A stretch of DNA of 64,000 nucleotides from Vibrio hannami. GTDB taxonomy: Bacteria > Pseudomonadota > Gammaproteobacteria > Enterobacterales > Vibrionaceae. Where the stretch lies: the NCBI RefSeq assembly GCF_029589055.1, contig NZ_JARQZP010000003.1:1674001-1738000 (forward strand), read 5' to 3'. A program made the translations under genes and the position numbers. Positions 8,988 through 18,448 of this stretch are shown piece after piece. The notes below the pieces were generated by a model that worked only from the letters and a program-made list of their open reading frames with translations, was not told the origin of the DNA and ran no database searches. Position 1 is the stretch's first letter. Every line of letters begins with the position of its first letter.

Positions 8988-10907
8988 TTAACCTTTATTA
9001 TTTCCGACGATAAAGCCCTGGAATGCTTCGATATAGTGCTCCGACAAGAATTCCAGCTGAGTCTGAGTTTCTACCCTTGATGCAATGGTTGTAATGCCAA
9101 GGTCGTGGGCAGTACGAGAAATAGACGTTAGTGTATAACGTTGTTTTTCGTCTTCGATCTGATGCGTATACAGATAATCGAGTTTCACATACTTAGGTCT
9201 GAATTCGTTGATGTAATCCAATGAGTGGAAGTTTCGACCATAATTATCAACACCAAATTCTGCACCAGATGTTCTGATAGCATGACAAAGCAGAGCGGTG
9301 TGATGCTGATGGTTGGTAAAGCAGATTTCCGGAATCTCAAAGTGCAGCAGGTGAGCGATGTCTTTATGTCTGCTAAGTTCTTTGGTTAGCCAGCGAATAA
9401 AGCTAGGCTCTGTGACACTACTTACGGTCAGGTTGATCGCTAATGGTTCGCTGATTTCTCCTGTTGCCAGACGAGCAATCATTTGTGCGACAACATATTC
9501 ATCAAACAGGTAGCCTACGTTGAGTTGCTCCAGAGCGAAAAGATACTGGTTTGCTGAGTAGCGTTGCCCGTTCATCTCTATGGCAGAGAACACTTCTTTG
9601 TGGAACATAGACTTGTCTTTGGTTTCAGCAGTCTGGAATTTAAATTGTACCGCGTTATTAACCAGAGCTTCTTCAACAAGTGAGCGCCATTGCTGCTTAC
9701 CAAGCGCCAGTTGTTGAGATTTTTCTGTGATCAAACCAAATTCAAGTTCTGGTTCTGAGCGAGCTTTAGTCACGGCATTATCAACCTGTGCAAGAACATC
9801 CGTTGTTGCTTTTGTTGACTCGTTGTAGACCAGGCCAAGGAACGCATTCTCTGGGCTCATGCCAGTAGGATCCGGCTTAACGTTTCTTACGCTGCTTACG
9901 ATATTTGTGCCTACTTCTTTCAGTTCGTCTTCGTTTAGCCCCGGTAGAATAAAGGCAAATTCATCGGTTTTAATACGGGCGATAGTAACGGTATCCAGAG
10001 ATGTTGTTAGTTTTAAGTTGTCAGCGAGCTCCCGAACTAGGTTGTCACCCGCTTCGTAGCCTGATTCATCATAAGTTTCTTTGATGAATTGTGCCTGAAG
10101 CAGGGCAATACCGCCTTTGGTTGACTCCGTTAACCACTGATTCAGTTGAGCCATAAAGAATGAGCGGTTGCCTAACTGCGACACAGGATCCATATACGCT
10201 CGCTCTCGTAGTTGCTGCGCTTCACGAGCCTGAGCTTTGAAGCTCTTCTCTACCTGCTGAGACATAACGTTGATACCATCGACCACAGCAACAAGATCTT
10301 TGGTCACAGGTCTATCAAGAGGTTTGCCGAATTTATTCTCAGCGATCTCTTTCATTTTCTCAGTAATTTGACGCAACGGTTGAAGAGCCCTGCTAAGAAG
10401 GAAAGCAATAGCGAGTAAGCCAATAATAAAAATGGCGAAAAAGGCAGTTGATAGCTTAACCATCGCTTTCCAGAGCTGTTCATAAGCGTCACCAGGATGG
10501 CTGATAATTTCAACTTCGGCTAGTTGTAACCAGCCGCTGGTGACAACGCGGCGGTCATGGAGTTTTTCCAGCAGGTTTAGGTTGATAAACCAATCAGGGA
10601 CACCATGAGCGACGACTTTATAACTTCGGATGATCTCTTCATTCGAGTCAAGAAAGCTCAGTTTTACCACAGAGTATGAGCTACCATCGAACAGAGCGTT
10701 AATTACAGACTCAACGGCGACTCTGTCGTCCTGTTCAAGGTAGGGTGCCAAAGCAAGCCCCACTGTATTGATGGTGTTGTTCATTTCAGAGCGCTGTTGC
10801 TGAACTAAAAAGTTCCGAGTGGTGTTGAACTCGATAGCAAATACGGCGCCAATGAGTATGATAAAAACTGCCAACATACCAGTGACGAGTTGTCTATATA
10901 GTGTCAT
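8988..10907 (-). CDS. lapD: c-di-GMP receptor LapD (HAMP, degenerate GGDEF/EAL)
   Basis: This 639-residue inner-membrane receptor has an N-terminal membrane helix, a periplasmic sensor/output domain (about residues 30-150), a second helix, a HAMP domain, then a GGDEF-like domain whose signature reads TDEF and an EAL-like domain in which the EALxR motif is degenerate (EVFSAIE). Loss of both catalytic motifs fits a c-di-GMP binding receptor rather than an enzyme. In the Lap system, c-di-GMP-bound LapD sequesters the protease LapG and so keeps the adhesin on the surface. It lies five bases downstream of lapG in the same operon, which supports the assignment strongly. Confidence 0.9.
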   Translation of the reverse strand: MTLYRQLVTGMLAVFIILIGAVFAIEFNTTRNFLVQQQRSEMNNTINTVGLALAPYLEQDDRVAVESVINALFDGSSYSVVKLSFLDSNEEIIRSYKVVAHGVPDWFINLNLLEKLHDRRVVTSGWLQLAEVEIISHPGDAYEQLWKAMVKLSTAFFAIFIIGLLAIAFLLSRALQPLRQITEKMKEIAENKFGKPLDRPVTKDLVAVVDGINVMSQQVEKSFKAQAREAQQLRERAYMDPVSQLGNRSFFMAQLNQWLTESTKGGIALLQAQFIKETYDESGYEAGDNLVRELADNLKLTTSLDTVTIARIKTDEFAFILPGLNEDELKEVGTNIVSSVRNVKPDPTGMSPENAFLGLVYNESTKATTDVLAQVDNAVTKARSEPELEFGLITEKSQQLALGKQQWRSLVEEALVNNAVQFKFQTAETKDKSMFHKEVFSAIEMNGQRYSANQYLFALEQLNVGYLFDEYVVAQMIARLATGEISEPLAINLTVSSVTEPSFIRWLTKELSRHKDIAHLLHFEIPEICFTNHQHHTALLCHAIRTSGAEFGVDNYGRNFHSLDYINEFRPKYVKLDYLYTHQIEDEKQRYTLTSISRTAHDLGITTIASRVETQTQLEFLSEHYIEAFQGFIVGNNKG

Positions 10908-10912
10908 TGTGC

Positions 10913-11611
10913 TTACTCACCATAGTTTCTTATTGGTTTATTTAGCTTGACCGCATCTCTGCGGGAGCGTAATTCGTTCCAAAGGCTAAGGCGGGAAGAT
11001 TTTCCTGCCAGTGTACCGCTTGCCTTCTCTTTCATCAGCCACAGGTTTTTACCGTTAAAGCTGTATATCGGTAATAAATCTCTTCGCTGTGTCGCTGGTT
11101 TAATAACGGGATTGATATTGTCTAAAATCACCGGGACTGAGCTCGGTTTTTCGTAGTAGGCGAGAACCATGTGGAACTGGTTCAGTTCCAGCGCCTTTAC
11201 GTAGACCAGCCTCAATTTTGTATCTGATACGCCAAGTTCAAGCAGTGAGAAGTACTTCGCTATGGTAAAGTCTTCACAGTCCCCGGCGTTGGCTCCCAGA
11301 AACTCTAATGGGGTAGCCCAGTAGTCATTCTTTCCCCAGAGATCGATGTCATTCACAAAATAGAGCTGGTTAAAAAACTTGTTTACTTCTCTTAGCTTAA
11401 TTTTCTCCGCCTCATCACTGAGGTGAGATAATTTTGAACGCCAGGTTTCCACTCGTTTGCCCGCTCTTTCTCCATACGTAAGAGTTACCGCTTCAACCCA
11501 GCGCTGTTCTTCCGGATTTAGTGCGGTCGCAGTAAGGGAGGTAACAGACAGCAGCGCAGGTATTAACCAACGCTTAAACTTATGCTTTGCTGTCTTAACA
11601 GGCTTTAACAT
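10913..11611 (-). CDS. lapG: Periplasmic cysteine protease LapG (BTLCP family)
   Basis: LapG is a bacterial transglutaminase-like cysteine proteinase that cuts the N-terminal retention module of LapA/FrhA-type adhesins when released by LapD. The 232-residue protein has a signal peptide or anchor (residues 1-30) and a Cys-His-Asp triad visible as C112 in GANAGDCEDF, H147 in NQFHMVL and D164 in VILDNI. Residues in the GDCEDFT segment also contribute to calcium binding in the family. It is encoded between lapC (nine bases upstream) and lapD, the usual order in vibrios and Shewanella. Confidence 0.9.
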   Translation of the reverse strand: MLKPVKTAKHKFKRWLIPALLSVTSLTATALNPEEQRWVEAVTLTYGERAGKRVETWRSKLSHLSDEAEKIKLREVNKFFNQLYFVNDIDLWGKNDYWATPLEFLGANAGDCEDFTIAKYFSLLELGVSDTKLRLVYVKALELNQFHMVLAYYEKPSSVPVILDNINPVIKPATQRRDLLPIYSFNGKNLWLMKEKASGTLAGKSSRLSLWNELRSRRDAVKLNKPIRNYGE

Positions 11612-11620
11612 TGTCGTTCT

Positions 11621-13015
11621 TTATTCCCTTAATGCTGTTTTCTGAGCAGATATAATTGGTTTTAGTATGTAATCCAGTACGGTTCTTTTTCCGGTAATGA
11701 TATCCACTGAAGCGGTCATCCCCGGAATGATAGGGAGTTCTTCGTTACCACCGAATTTGGTTTGATCTGTTCTGACTCGTACCAGATAGAAACTGTTCCC
11801 TTCTTCATCCTGAATGGTATCGGCACTAATATGTTCCAGCTGACCATCCATGCCGCCATATCGGGTAAAATCATAAGCACTGAACTTTACAATAGCGGGT
11901 AAGCCCGGCCGAAGAAAGGCGATATCTTTTGGAGCGATTTGCGCTTCCACCAGCAATGTATCTTCTGAGGGTACTATTTCAACGATATCCATACCTGGCT
12001 GAATAACACCGCCAACGGTATTGATATGCAGTTTTTTGATGGTTCCTTTAACCGGAGAAAGAACAATGGTTCGGTTAACTCTGTCTTCCAGGCCGACTGT
12101 CGATTCGGTCAATGCAGAGAGTTGATCCTGAGCCTGATTAAGCTTTTCTTGTTGCTCTGAACGGAACTTAAGTGCTGCATCAATGCGGCTTAATTTTGCT
12201 TCTTTGATAGCGGAAGCCAGAGTAGGAATTTTCAGCTCTGTTGATGTCATCTCGCGACGAGTATCATTAACTTGTCTTTCGAGTTTTAGTAGCTCAATCT
12301 TAGGAACCACACCTTCAAGCGCTAGTGGTTCGGTGATTTCTAACTCTCTTCGAGCAAAGTTATAACTTTGTCTCAGGTTTTCAGCTCTGGCTCTAAGCTC
12401 TACCAGATCCTGTTGTTTCTGTTTTACTTGCTGATCGAGTACTGAAAGCTGATTGTCTAAGTTTTCAAGGTCTTGTCGGTATTCCGCTTTCTGGCGCAGA
12501 ACAAGCTTAGGATTGGATTCTTCAAACTGAGGCGGGAAAGCTAACTTATTGAAATTGAGCTGAACGCTGTTTTGCCACTCACGGTCCGCTACATCTTCGT
12601 TAATCACGACACTGGTGATAGAAGCTGATAGCTGAAGTACGCTGGCTGTCAGGTTCAGAACCTGTTGTGCGCGCTCTCTGAAATCAGAACGGAAGCGGGT
12701 ATCGTCGATCAGAATAAGTTGCTGGCCTTCTTCCACTTCCTGACCTTCACGTACAAGAATCTGCTTAACAAGGCCGCCTTCCAGGTTTTGTACCACCTGA
12801 AGCTGTGATGATGGAATAATTTTTCCTTCGCCTACGGTAACCTTATCTATCTGAGCCCAGGAAGCCCAACCGACAGCAAAGGCAAAAAATAACACCATTA
12901 CCCATAATAAAATACGGGCGTTCTTTGGTGTTTTGAGGAGCAGAGCGGCGGTTTTATCGTCTAAATAATCCAACTCTGCTTCATCAAGTTTCTGATACTT
13001 TCTTTTGCTCATCAA
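11621..13015 (-). CDS. lapC: Type I secretion membrane fusion protein LapC (HlyD family)
   Basis: This 464-residue HlyD-type adaptor has one N-terminal membrane helix (about residues 33-55), a lipoyl/barrel-sandwich half (KIIPSSQLQVVQNLEGG), a long coiled-coil hairpin rich in Gln, Glu and Leu (about 110-300) and the C-terminal beta-barrel with the HlyD signature (VEAQIAPKDIAFLRPGLPAIVKFSAYDF...). It bridges LapB to the outer-membrane channel. It is the first gene of the lapC-G-D-B operon; the promoter must lie in the 185 bases shared with the divergent pdxH. ATG at 13015, with a second ATG immediately after. Confidence 0.88.
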   Translation of the reverse strand: MMSKRKYQKLDEAELDYLDDKTAALLLKTPKNARILLWVMVLFFAFAVGWASWAQIDKVTVGEGKIIPSSQLQVVQNLEGGLVKQILVREGQEVEEGQQLILIDDTRFRSDFRERAQQVLNLTASVLQLSASITSVVINEDVADREWQNSVQLNFNKLAFPPQFEESNPKLVLRQKAEYRQDLENLDNQLSVLDQQVKQKQQDLVELRARAENLRQSYNFARRELEITEPLALEGVVPKIELLKLERQVNDTRREMTSTELKIPTLASAIKEAKLSRIDAALKFRSEQQEKLNQAQDQLSALTESTVGLEDRVNRTIVLSPVKGTIKKLHINTVGGVIQPGMDIVEIVPSEDTLLVEAQIAPKDIAFLRPGLPAIVKFSAYDFTRYGGMDGQLEHISADTIQDEEGNSFYLVRVRTDQTKFGGNEELPIIPGMTASVDIITGKRTVLDYILKPIISAQKTALRE

Positions 13016-13199
13016 TCATCCCAATCATTCGATGCGGCAATGGTGTCCATTTTATTCTTAGATTTTGCAAATGTTAAGGTACCAAAAAATTTACTAAATT
13101 TCTCAGTTAGTTATACATGCGTGGTGACTGTTTCCATATAACGCCTTGTTTTCATCCGGATATCAGCGCACAATCAACAAAAATTTTGAGGAGCAGAAC

Positions 13200-13838
13200 A
13201 TGGAACTTGCTGATATTCGACGGGAATACACCCGTGGTGGGCTTCGCCGGAAAGACTTAAATGAAGATCCGATTGAGCAATTTAATGCCTGGCTAAAACA
13301 GGCTGTAGATGCCAATTTGCCTGATCCGACAGCAATGACTGTGGCAACTGTAAACGCACAAGGGCAGCCGTCACAGAGAATTGTCCTGCTTAAAAACGTC
13401 GATCATCAGGGTTTTGTTTTTTATACCAACCTTGGCAGCCGTAAAGCCATAGAGTTGGGGGAGAACCCAAACATCAGTCTTCATTTTCCGTGGCACTCAA
13501 TTGAACGCCAGGTGCATATAAACGGTGTGGCTGAAAAGCTATCTGCTGCAGAGAATATTAAGTACTTTACTTCACGTCCTAAAGAGAGCCAGCTGGCGGC
13601 ATGGGCGAGTAAGCAGAGTAGCCGTATCTCCACCAGAGGAATGCTGGAAGGTAAGTTTCTTGAGCTAAAGCAGAAGTTTGCTAAGGGGGAAATCCCTGTA
13701 CCGACGTTCTGGGGTGGTTTCCGGGTGCGTCCTGAGGCGATTGAGTTCTGGCAGGGTGGCGAGCACCGACTTCACGACAGATTCGTATATACCAAAGAGT
13801 CTGACGAAAAGTGGTCTGTTGATCGCTTAGCGCCTTAA
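13200..13838 (+). CDS. pdxH: Pyridoxamine/pyridoxine 5'-phosphate oxidase PdxH
   Basis: PdxH oxidises PNP or PMP to pyridoxal 5'-phosphate with FMN. The 212-residue protein shows the family blocks [50 protein letters not shown] and the C-terminal [21 protein letters not shown], a full-length match. The ATG at 13200 is chosen for its strong ribosome-binding site (GAGGAG at about 13188); an upstream in-frame ATG at 13146 lacks one. It is monocistronic and is followed by a bidirectional terminator. Confidence 0.95.
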   Translation: MELADIRREYTRGGLRRKDLNEDPIEQFNAWLKQAVDANLPDPTAMTVATVNAQGQPSQRIVLLKNVDHQGFVFYTNLGSRKAIELGENPNISLHFPWHSIERQVHINGVAEKLSAAENIKYFTSRPKESQLAAWASKQSSRISTRGMLEGKFLELKQKFAKGEIPVPTFWGGFRVRPEAIEFWQGGEHRLHDRFVYTKESDEKWSVDRLAP

Positions 13839-13841
13839 AAC

Positions 13842-13885
13842 AAAAAACGCACTGCTTACTATATAACTTAGGCAGTGCGTTTCTA
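13842..13885. terminator. Bidirectional intrinsic terminator
   Basis: The arms AAACGCACTGC (13845-13855) and GCAGTGCGTTT (13872-13882) form an 11-bp stem with A-rich DNA on the left and a T-containing tail on the right. It sits between the convergent pdxH and the SUMF1-domain gene and can serve both. Confidence 0.8.
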
Positions 13886-13903
13886 TTTGTTCATTAGCTG
13901 ATT

Positions 13904-15724
13904 TTATAGCTCCCTTAGGATTCTAAAACCAACATAGTTTGCAGAAGTATTTGGAGCTACAAATAGTCGGCTATGCGCAGAAGCCTGGTTTGGAGAGAAG
14001 CTCCATGCGCCACCTTTAGTTACACCACGCTTATCGTCGATCCATTCCCAAACGTTACCAACCATGTCGTACAGACCGAAGCTATTAGGGGCGAATGTTC
14101 TTACCGGAGATGTGCTGACGTTAGACCACTTAGTGCCGCCCCAACCAGTGTTGGCCTGACCTGCGCCAAATGAGTTACCCCACCAGTAGGCTGTTTTGGT
14201 ACCTGCTCTTGCAGCAACTTCCCACTCCGTTTCGCTTGGTAGGCGATATTTATAGCCGGTTTGTCGGGTTAGCCATCGGGCATATGCATGAGCATCAGCC
14301 TGACTGATACATACTGCTGGAGAGTCTGCCGATTGCTTAAATCCAGGGTTTCTCCAGTAGCTGTCTGTAATTGGTATAATTTGCGAGTCTTCAACGGTAA
14401 TGCAAATCTTCTTAAGCTCTGCATCGGTTTGATAGTTTGTTGCGTTAACAAAACGTTCAAACTGACCGACGGTAATAGGCGTTGAAGAAAGTGCAAATGC
14501 TTTGTTGATGTTTACCTGAGTTGAACCATTTTCACCAATCAAGTACTGGCCAGAACCAATCACCACCATTTCCGGCGCTTTCATTTTGTTTGCCAGAGCA
14601 TCTGCGAAAATCCGTCCAGAATGAGGGAGGTTTTCTTTCTCTCTTAGAACTGCTCGAAGGTTATGATCTGAGTTGATCTTTAGTTCCTGATGGAAAGAAC
14701 GATAGCCCTCTTTCTCTACTGTGATCATATGAGAGCCTACAGGCAGCATGATATCCACAGGGGTATTGCCGTAATTCACACCATCAATAGCAACATTATC
14801 CTGATACTGGTTTGAACGTACTGTTAGAGTTACCCACTGAACTTCTTTCTGCTGTAAGCTGTCTGATGGAGCCTCGCCCTGATCAAAACAGTATTTAGAT
14901 TCCACGTTAAGTAGCTTACATGGCACGTTCTTAGCAGGCCTTGCTTCCATGCTAACGTCCATAATGGTTCGGTAACGCAAGCCGTCGTAGAAGCCAGATT
15001 TTGTCATCTTTTGCCCGACAACATGAATGTTAAGAGTGGTAGAAGAAAGGTTTCGATTAACAATTTTGGATTCTGTTGTCTCTTCAACAAGCTTGTTCTG
15101 GAACTGGTTCACCGCTTTTTGCAGGCCAAGGTTCTTAGTTTGCTCATTACATGCGGCTAATGTCATGTCTTCGCTACATACATTGGTAAAGCTAACTGGA
15201 AGGGTCATCTGAGGTTTTAGTTCTGAGCGAAGTCGTTCAACTCTCGCTCGAACCCGGTCTTCTTCCAGAGCTTCTACATCGGATTTAAGTTTTTTCTGCT
15301 CAGCTTCAATTAAGCTCAACTCAGCATAGAACTCTTGAATCTCTTGCTCTTTGGTAAGACGTTCTTGTTGATTCTGTTTAACGCTTGCCCAAGCGTCCTG
15401 ATAAGCGCCCTGACTGGGGCGAAGGTCGAATAGAGGCTCATCGACTAGGCGGCCATAGTCTCTATCTAATGCAGTTTTTGTTTCTTCTAGCTTCTTATCC
15501 AGATGAGCGGCTTGTTTCTCCAAAAGTGACTGCTCGTCCTGGGCAGCTCTGATTTCCGCTTTCTTAGCGGATACCTTTTTAGATGATTCATCCATCTCTG
15601 TTTGCTTAGAAAATAGCGCACTTTCTATGCTCACCACTGTCGTTGGTTCTTCTGCGGCTAATGCACCTGCAGTGAATAAACAGGGCGAAAGCGCCAACAG
15701 TAATCCATGTAAACCTTGTCGCAT
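13904..15724 (-). CDS. Secreted coiled-coil/PEGA protein with C-terminal formylglycine-generating-enzyme (SUMF1) domain
   Basis: The 606-residue protein has a signal peptide (1-24, ending AGALAAEE), a Glu/Lys/Gln-rich coiled coil (about 35-170), a conserved middle region with a paired CKLLNVESKYC, a PEGA-like domain (about 300-360, AIDGVNYGNTPVDIMLPVGSHMITVEKEGY) and an FGE-sulfatase/SUMF1 domain from about 385 to the end (PITVGQFERFVNAT, YRLPSETEWEVAARAG, FGLYDMVGNVWEWI, GGAWSF, VGFRIL). SUMF1-fold domains can be enzymes or act as binding modules; I do not see the paired active-site Cys needed for formylglycine formation, so catalysis is doubtful. The upstream same-strand gene at 15.9-17.0 kb is a paralogue lacking this last domain. 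A terminator separates the two, so they are probably transcribed separately. Confidence 0.75.
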   Translation of the reverse strand: MRQGLHGLLLALSPCLFTAGALAAEEPTTVVSIESALFSKQTEMDESSKKVSAKKAEIRAAQDEQSLLEKQAAHLDKKLEETKTALDRDYGRLVDEPLFDLRPSQGAYQDAWASVKQNQQERLTKEQEIQEFYAELSLIEAEQKKLKSDVEALEEDRVRARVERLRSELKPQMTLPVSFTNVCSEDMTLAACNEQTKNLGLQKAVNQFQNKLVEETTESKIVNRNLSSTTLNIHVVGQKMTKSGFYDGLRYRTIMDVSMEARPAKNVPCKLLNVESKYCFDQGEAPSDSLQQKEVQWVTLTVRSNQYQDNVAIDGVNYGNTPVDIMLPVGSHMITVEKEGYRSFHQELKINSDHNLRAVLREKENLPHSGRIFADALANKMKAPEMVVIGSGQYLIGENGSTQVNINKAFALSSTPITVGQFERFVNATNYQTDAELKKICITVEDSQIIPITDSYWRNPGFKQSADSPAVCISQADAHAYARWLTRQTGYKYRLPSETEWEVAARAGTKTAYWWGNSFGAGQANTGWGGTKWSNVSTSPVRTFAPNSFGLYDMVGNVWEWIDDKRGVTKGGAWSFSPNQASAHSRLFVAPNTSANYVGFRILREL

Positions 15725-15775
15725 CGTTTTAATACTACTTAATTGATTAATCGGGCAATCTGACCATTCTATACG

Positions 15776-15831
15776 AAAACACCATTTTGTCAGAAATTAT
15801 CGTTAATTGATAATAGACAAAATGGTGTTTT
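15776..15831 (-). terminator. Intrinsic terminator between the two coiled-coil/PEGA genes
   Basis: The arms AAAACACCATTTTGTC (15776-15791) and GACAAAATGGTGTTTT (15816-15831) form a perfect 16-bp stem around a 24-base loop. It reads as an A-flanked, T-ended terminator on both strands and lies downstream of the minus-strand gene at 15893-16993. Confidence 0.75.
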
Positions 15832-15892
15832 AAGATCAGGATTGTGAGTTAAGGCATATATTCAAACGATTTTTACCTTAAATAATCATGGG

Positions 15893-16993
15893 TTAACTCT
15901 TTTTACTTGGTAGTAGCTTCACCCATACCGTGTCGTTGCCATTAATTGTAATCACACGGTTATATGTCTCATAACCTTCTTTCGACACAGTTACCTGGTG
16001 TCTGCCTGCTGGTAAAACTAGCTCGACCGGAGTGCTGCCATATTTTACACCGTTGATGGTTACAGAATCGTTGTACTGATCAGAACGAACCGTTACGTTT
16101 GCCCACTGCTTATCTTTGTTTGAAGAGCTCTTAGATTGACCCTTCAAGCAGTAACGTGATTCAACGTTTAGCAGTTTACATGCTGCTGTCGCTTCAGGTT
16201 TTGCCTGCAACTGAGCTTGCATCTGAGTCGCGTAAGAGTTGTTGCCAGAGAACCCGCTCTTGATAAGCTGGCTTTCCTGAACGTGGATGTTTAGTTGAAC
16301 ACCATCCAGATTTTGCTTCGCAACGTTAGATTCAGTAAGGCTATCAAGCAGCTTCGCTTTGAATGTCTTAACGGCTTTTTGCTTAGTCAGGTATTTGCCC
16401 TGATTCGCACACTCACCAAGTGTCATTGTTGTCGAACAAGTTGTTGTGTAGCTTGTTTCAAGAACATCACTTTCACGCAGTTCAGCAGCCAGACGTTTAA
16501 CACGAGCCTCGATTCGAGATTCTTTCAGGTTTTCATACTCATTAGTGAAGCGTGCTTTTTTCTGTTTGATCTGAGAAAGGCGCATTTCACTTTCAGTGAT
16601 TTCCTGGCTGTTGTTTAGCAACAGAGATTGATTTTCTTTCACTGAAGCCCAGGCTTGCTGGTACTCTTTCTGGAAACTGGTTAAGTCGGTATCAGGATCA
16701 TCCAGAAGACGAGAATATTGCTTATCCAGAGCGGATTTACTTCGATTTCTTTTTGCCTGCAGATCTGAGCCTTCACGCTTAAGGGTGTCCCCTTCGTTTT
16801 TCAGGCGCTTCAGATTTGTTGACTCTTCTTCAAACTCTTTGTTAACAGCGTCTATGTCTGCTTTCTTTTGGTCTAGTTTACCGTCAATAGCGACAACAGG
16901 ATCTACTTGCTGTACATCATCTGCTGCAATTGATACCGCTGACCAAAAAGGTGTTAGCGCGAGTAGGAGCGCTGGGATACGGCGTGTGATCAT
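15893..16993 (-). CDS. Secreted coiled-coil/PEGA domain protein (paralogue without SUMF1 domain)
   Basis: This 366-residue paralogue of the neighbouring SUMF1-domain protein has a signal peptide (MITRRIPALLLALTPFWSAVSIAA), a coiled coil (about 30-165), the same Cys-bearing middle region (CKLLNVESRYC) and a C-terminal PEGA-like domain (GVKYGSTPVELVLPAGRHQVTVSKEGYETYN). It ends where the paralogue continues into the SUMF1 domain. Function is unknown; PEGA domains are typical of cell-envelope proteins. The ATG at 16993 is supported by AGGAA just upstream; a TTG at 17005 is also in frame. The pair most likely arose by tandem duplication with loss or gain of the C-terminal domain. Confidence 0.7.
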   Translation of the reverse strand: MITRRIPALLLALTPFWSAVSIAADDVQQVDPVVAIDGKLDQKKADIDAVNKEFEEESTNLKRLKNEGDTLKREGSDLQAKRNRSKSALDKQYSRLLDDPDTDLTSFQKEYQQAWASVKENQSLLLNNSQEITESEMRLSQIKQKKARFTNEYENLKESRIEARVKRLAAELRESDVLETSYTTTCSTTMTLGECANQGKYLTKQKAVKTFKAKLLDSLTESNVAKQNLDGVQLNIHVQESQLIKSGFSGNNSYATQMQAQLQAKPEATAACKLLNVESRYCLKGQSKSSSNKDKQWANVTVRSDQYNDSVTINGVKYGSTPVELVLPAGRHQVTVSKEGYETYNRVITINGNDTVWVKLLPSKKS

Positions 16994-17408
16994 AGGTTCC
17001 TGCAATTACAAATTACATTTCAAAACATCAATCCCTCCGTTAATCCATGGAGGAATATTCCCGTGAGCTTATTTGATAACCGTATAAATAGTCCATACTA
17101 ATACAGCCATCACTCTATTTTTTCATAACGACAAGAGCATAACACCTTTGTCTTACAGATATAAAAAAATATCTCATTTTTTGAGCTATTTACAATAGTT
17201 ATTCAACGTTATCTTTGTCTATATAAAAAATTGAGCAAGCATTGACCGTAATTAATGTGCACTTGATCATTGTTCCGGTAATGCCAATCGCAAAGATACC
17301 TGCATATTTTAGCTAATCTTTGACTACGCTAAAGGCAGGGAAGTACACTAGCGCGACTTGAGAGTACTTGAGTATTTGACCAGAAAACAGGCCTGCTATA
17401 GTTAGTGC
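16994..17408. other. Intergenic region, divergent promoters
   Basis: These 415 bases lie between the minus-strand PEGA gene and the plus-strand AraC gene and must hold both promoters. The DNA is AT-rich with runs of A and T near 17163-17190. I see no gene, clear operator pair or RNA structure that I can name. Confidence 0.5.
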
Positions 17409-18194
17409 ATGAAAGATATCGAGATACCACTTCCCAAACCTGCTGAGATAGTGACATTACCCTCCTATATGGATTGTCATGATCACGACTATGCTCAGGT
17501 GGTGATTGGTTTAAACGGTAAAGCAGAGTTTGATGTAAGCGGAGTAGGTAACTATATAGGCCCGGGACAAGGGTGTGTCGTTACCGCTGGCCTTGATCAT
17601 GCTTTCGGCGGCGTTGTTGGAAGGTCAGACATTCTGGTTCTCAATTTACATTCCAGGCTCGACATCCACGCTTCTTTTCTAGAACGTATCAATGAGCTGT
17701 CACGCTCTGATATCTACTTCCAGTTGGATTCCCAGATCCGGCAACTTATTCATATGCTGGTACTGGAAATGCAAGCTAGTCCAGAGGATCAGATACTAAG
17801 CCGAGCCTGTAATGATACGGTGATGGCGTTGATTTGCAGACATACGTCTGGGCTACAGCTTTCTGTAATGCCACAACGGCTGGATATGGATGTGATTGAT
17901 CAATATATTGAAAGCCACCTCAGCCGAAAAATATCCGTTACCCAATTGGCGGGTAGTGTTTTTTTAGGAGAAAGTCAGTTTCATCTGTTGTTTAAGCAAC
18001 AAACTGGAATGACACCACACCAGTATGTGTTAAATAAAAGAGTCGATCTTGCCAAATCCCTGATAGAACAGGGTGCGTTTAATCTCGCTCATATTGCAGA
18101 GCTTAGTGGCTTCTCTAATCAAAGTGCATTTACCCACACTTTTTCCCGTTTAACGGGTTTATCTCCCTCTCAATACAAAAAACAGTTCTCTTGA
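17409..18194 (+). CDS. AraC family transcriptional regulator, probably of putAP
   Basis: This 261-residue regulator has an N-terminal cupin-like sensing domain (HDHDYAQVVIGLNGKAEFDV) and a C-terminal double helix-turn-helix of the AraC/XylS type (ISVTQLAGSVFLGESQFHLLFKQQTGMTPHQYV ... HIAELSGFSNQSAFTHTFSRLTGLSPSQYKK). It is transcribed towards putA, 254 bases upstream of it. The PutA here lacks the ribbon-helix-helix domain with which E. coli PutA represses its own operon, so a dedicated regulator is expected; position makes this gene the best candidate. The regulatory role is inferred from context. Confidence 0.85.
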   Translation: MKDIEIPLPKPAEIVTLPSYMDCHDHDYAQVVIGLNGKAEFDVSGVGNYIGPGQGCVVTAGLDHAFGGVVGRSDILVLNLHSRLDIHASFLERINELSRSDIYFQLDSQIRQLIHMLVLEMQASPEDQILSRACNDTVMALICRHTSGLQLSVMPQRLDMDVIDQYIESHLSRKISVTQLAGSVFLGESQFHLLFKQQTGMTPHQYVLNKRVDLAKSLIEQGAFNLAHIAELSGFSNQSAFTHTFSRLTGLSPSQYKKQFS

Positions 18195-18448
18195 TCATGC
18201 TTCCGTAACGGAGCTTATTTCTCTGATGCTGAGGCCAAATGTCACTTTGCTGCATTTACATAACGCATTTGTCCGGAAAAATGCACCAAAATGGTTTATA
18301 TAAGTTTGTGAGATTGTTTATATATTGTTATAAAAACGGCTTTTTGACAAAAATTGCGGAGTTTTTGACAACTATTGTCGACATCAGCAAAATACACTGC
18401 TCACCATGTACACAATCCTTCAAAGATGAAGGTGAATAAGGAGATCAC

